A stretch of DNA of 64,000 bases, taken from contig OY760687.1 in the NCBI GenBank assembly GCA_963663945.1, forward strand, positions 1,798,001-1,862,000, given 5' to 3'. Source of the stretch: Bin87 sp963663945. GTDB taxonomy: Bacteria > Chloroflexota > Dehalococcoidia > Lucifugimonadales > UBA3495. A model generated the notes under the pieces. It was not told the DNA's origin, did no database searches, and saw only the letters and a program-made list of their open reading frames with translations. Positions 63,764-64,000 of the stretch are shown here, one piece after another (position 1 is the stretch's first letter; the number at the start of each line of letters is the position of its first letter). The position numbers were made by a program, and so were the translations under genes.

Positions 63764-64000
63764 CTACGAACGGGCGCGTCGCGAAAAAGCCATGATGGAG
63801 AGTATCAAGGCCACCAGCGCGAGTAGAACCGCGATGACTGCCGCAACTAGCGTGTAAATGCCATACCCCTCGGACTCGCCCTGCTGCCCGCGCGGTCCTT
63901 CCTCGCCTGCCTGCCCTGTCTTGCCTTGCGGACCCGCAGGACCCGGTTCTCCCTGAGGTCCCGCAGCGCCCTGCGGCCCAGGCGGCCCGGCCGGGCCACG
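63764..64000 (-). CDS. Collagen-like repeat protein with C-terminal membrane anchor (C-terminus only)
   Basis: The minus strand is open from the window edge to a TAG at 63766-63764, giving the last 78 residues of a protein. The first part in view is an unbroken run of about 14 Gly-X-Y triplets (GPA, GPP, GPQ, GAA, GPQ, GEP and so on), typical of bacterial collagen-like proteins. A single membrane helix follows (YTLVAAVIAVLLALVALILS) with a short basic tail (FSRRARS), so the repeat faces outward. The start lies beyond the window. The role is probably in surface attachment or structure. Confidence 0.85.
   Translation of the reverse strand, partial: RGPAGPPGPQGAAGPQGEPGPAGPQGKTGQAGEEGPRGQQGESEGYGIYTLVAAVIAVLLALVALILSIMAFSRRARS

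Noticed and set aside
63612..63857. An 81-residue plus-strand frame near the window end
   Set aside because: It overlaps the collagen-like gene on the minus strand, which has a clear repeat, membrane helix and stop. The plus frame has no motif.

Overview
The window is one contiguous bacterial chromosomal segment, GC-rich and densely coded on both strands. I see no tRNA, rRNA, CRISPR array, insertion sequence or phage gene. The gene content points to the phylum Chloroflexota, most likely a Dehalococcoidia/SAR202-like heterotroph. The signs are the rsmD-coaD-coiled-coil protein-bifunctional nuclease neighbourhood, an EF-G-2 type factor, Pro/Thr-rich linkers on lipoproteins, several family III CoA transferases, an SsuD-like flavin monooxygenase, and orphan molybdenum hydroxylase subunits. 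This placement is inferred from gene content; no marker phylogeny was run.

Layout. 1-4.0 kb (minus): a Dpp/Opp-type peptide or solute ABC transporter (lipoprotein, two permeases) and the start of one more membrane protein. 4.3-7.4 kb (plus): a Nudix hydrolase and a xanthine-dehydrogenase-family molybdenum subunit. 7.5-12.0 kb (minus): a run of small metabolic and unknown genes beginning with a thioredoxin-like lipoprotein whose active site is encoded by in-frame UGA. 12.2-13.9 kb: the large subunit of an acyl-CoA mutase. 14.0-17.4 kb (minus): an EF-G-2 gene carrying one frameshift, RNase HI and a tandem alpha/beta-barrel protein. 17.5-18.8 kb: a lone PD-(D/E)XK nuclease. 18.8-24.8 kb (minus): a CMD-like protein, a second molybdenum hydroxylase subunit, and an operon of FAD oxidase, 4-TM protein and cytochrome b/sulfite-oxidase-type fusion. 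24.9-27.2 kb: a CoA transferase and a CitE-like lyase. 27.2-37.6 kb (minus): two very large FtsX-type permeases, an LLM monooxygenase, CtaG with a periplasmic partner, and another barrel protein. 37.9-41.9 kb: two CoA transferases and a double-hotdog hydratase. 41.9-44.8 kb (minus): Uma2, TyrS, RibF. 45.1-47.6 kb: RsmD, CoaD, a coiled-coil protein and a BFN nuclease. 47.7-54.9 kb: a complete F-type ATP synthase operon, atpZ-B-E-F-H-A-G-D-C. 54.9-64 kb: Rex, DUF503, an Rdx-family selenoprotein, an alpha/beta hydrolase, an ETF:menaquinone oxidoreductase-like protein, HNH and Smr proteins, HolB, LysA and the end of a collagen-like anchored protein.

The most notable signal is selenocysteine. Two unrelated genes 45 kb apart, a UxxC thioredoxin-like lipoprotein and a CxxU SelW-like Rdx protein, each have exactly one in-frame UGA. 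In each it sits at the position of a redox-active cysteine, and each has a small hairpin at the distance expected of a bacterial SECIS. Standard gene calling would truncate both. Together they argue that this lineage decodes UGA as selenocysteine. The rest of the window suggests a respiratory heterotroph that activates organic acids as CoA thioesters, oxidises or hydrates them, and feeds electrons to menaquinone for proton-coupled ATP synthesis.
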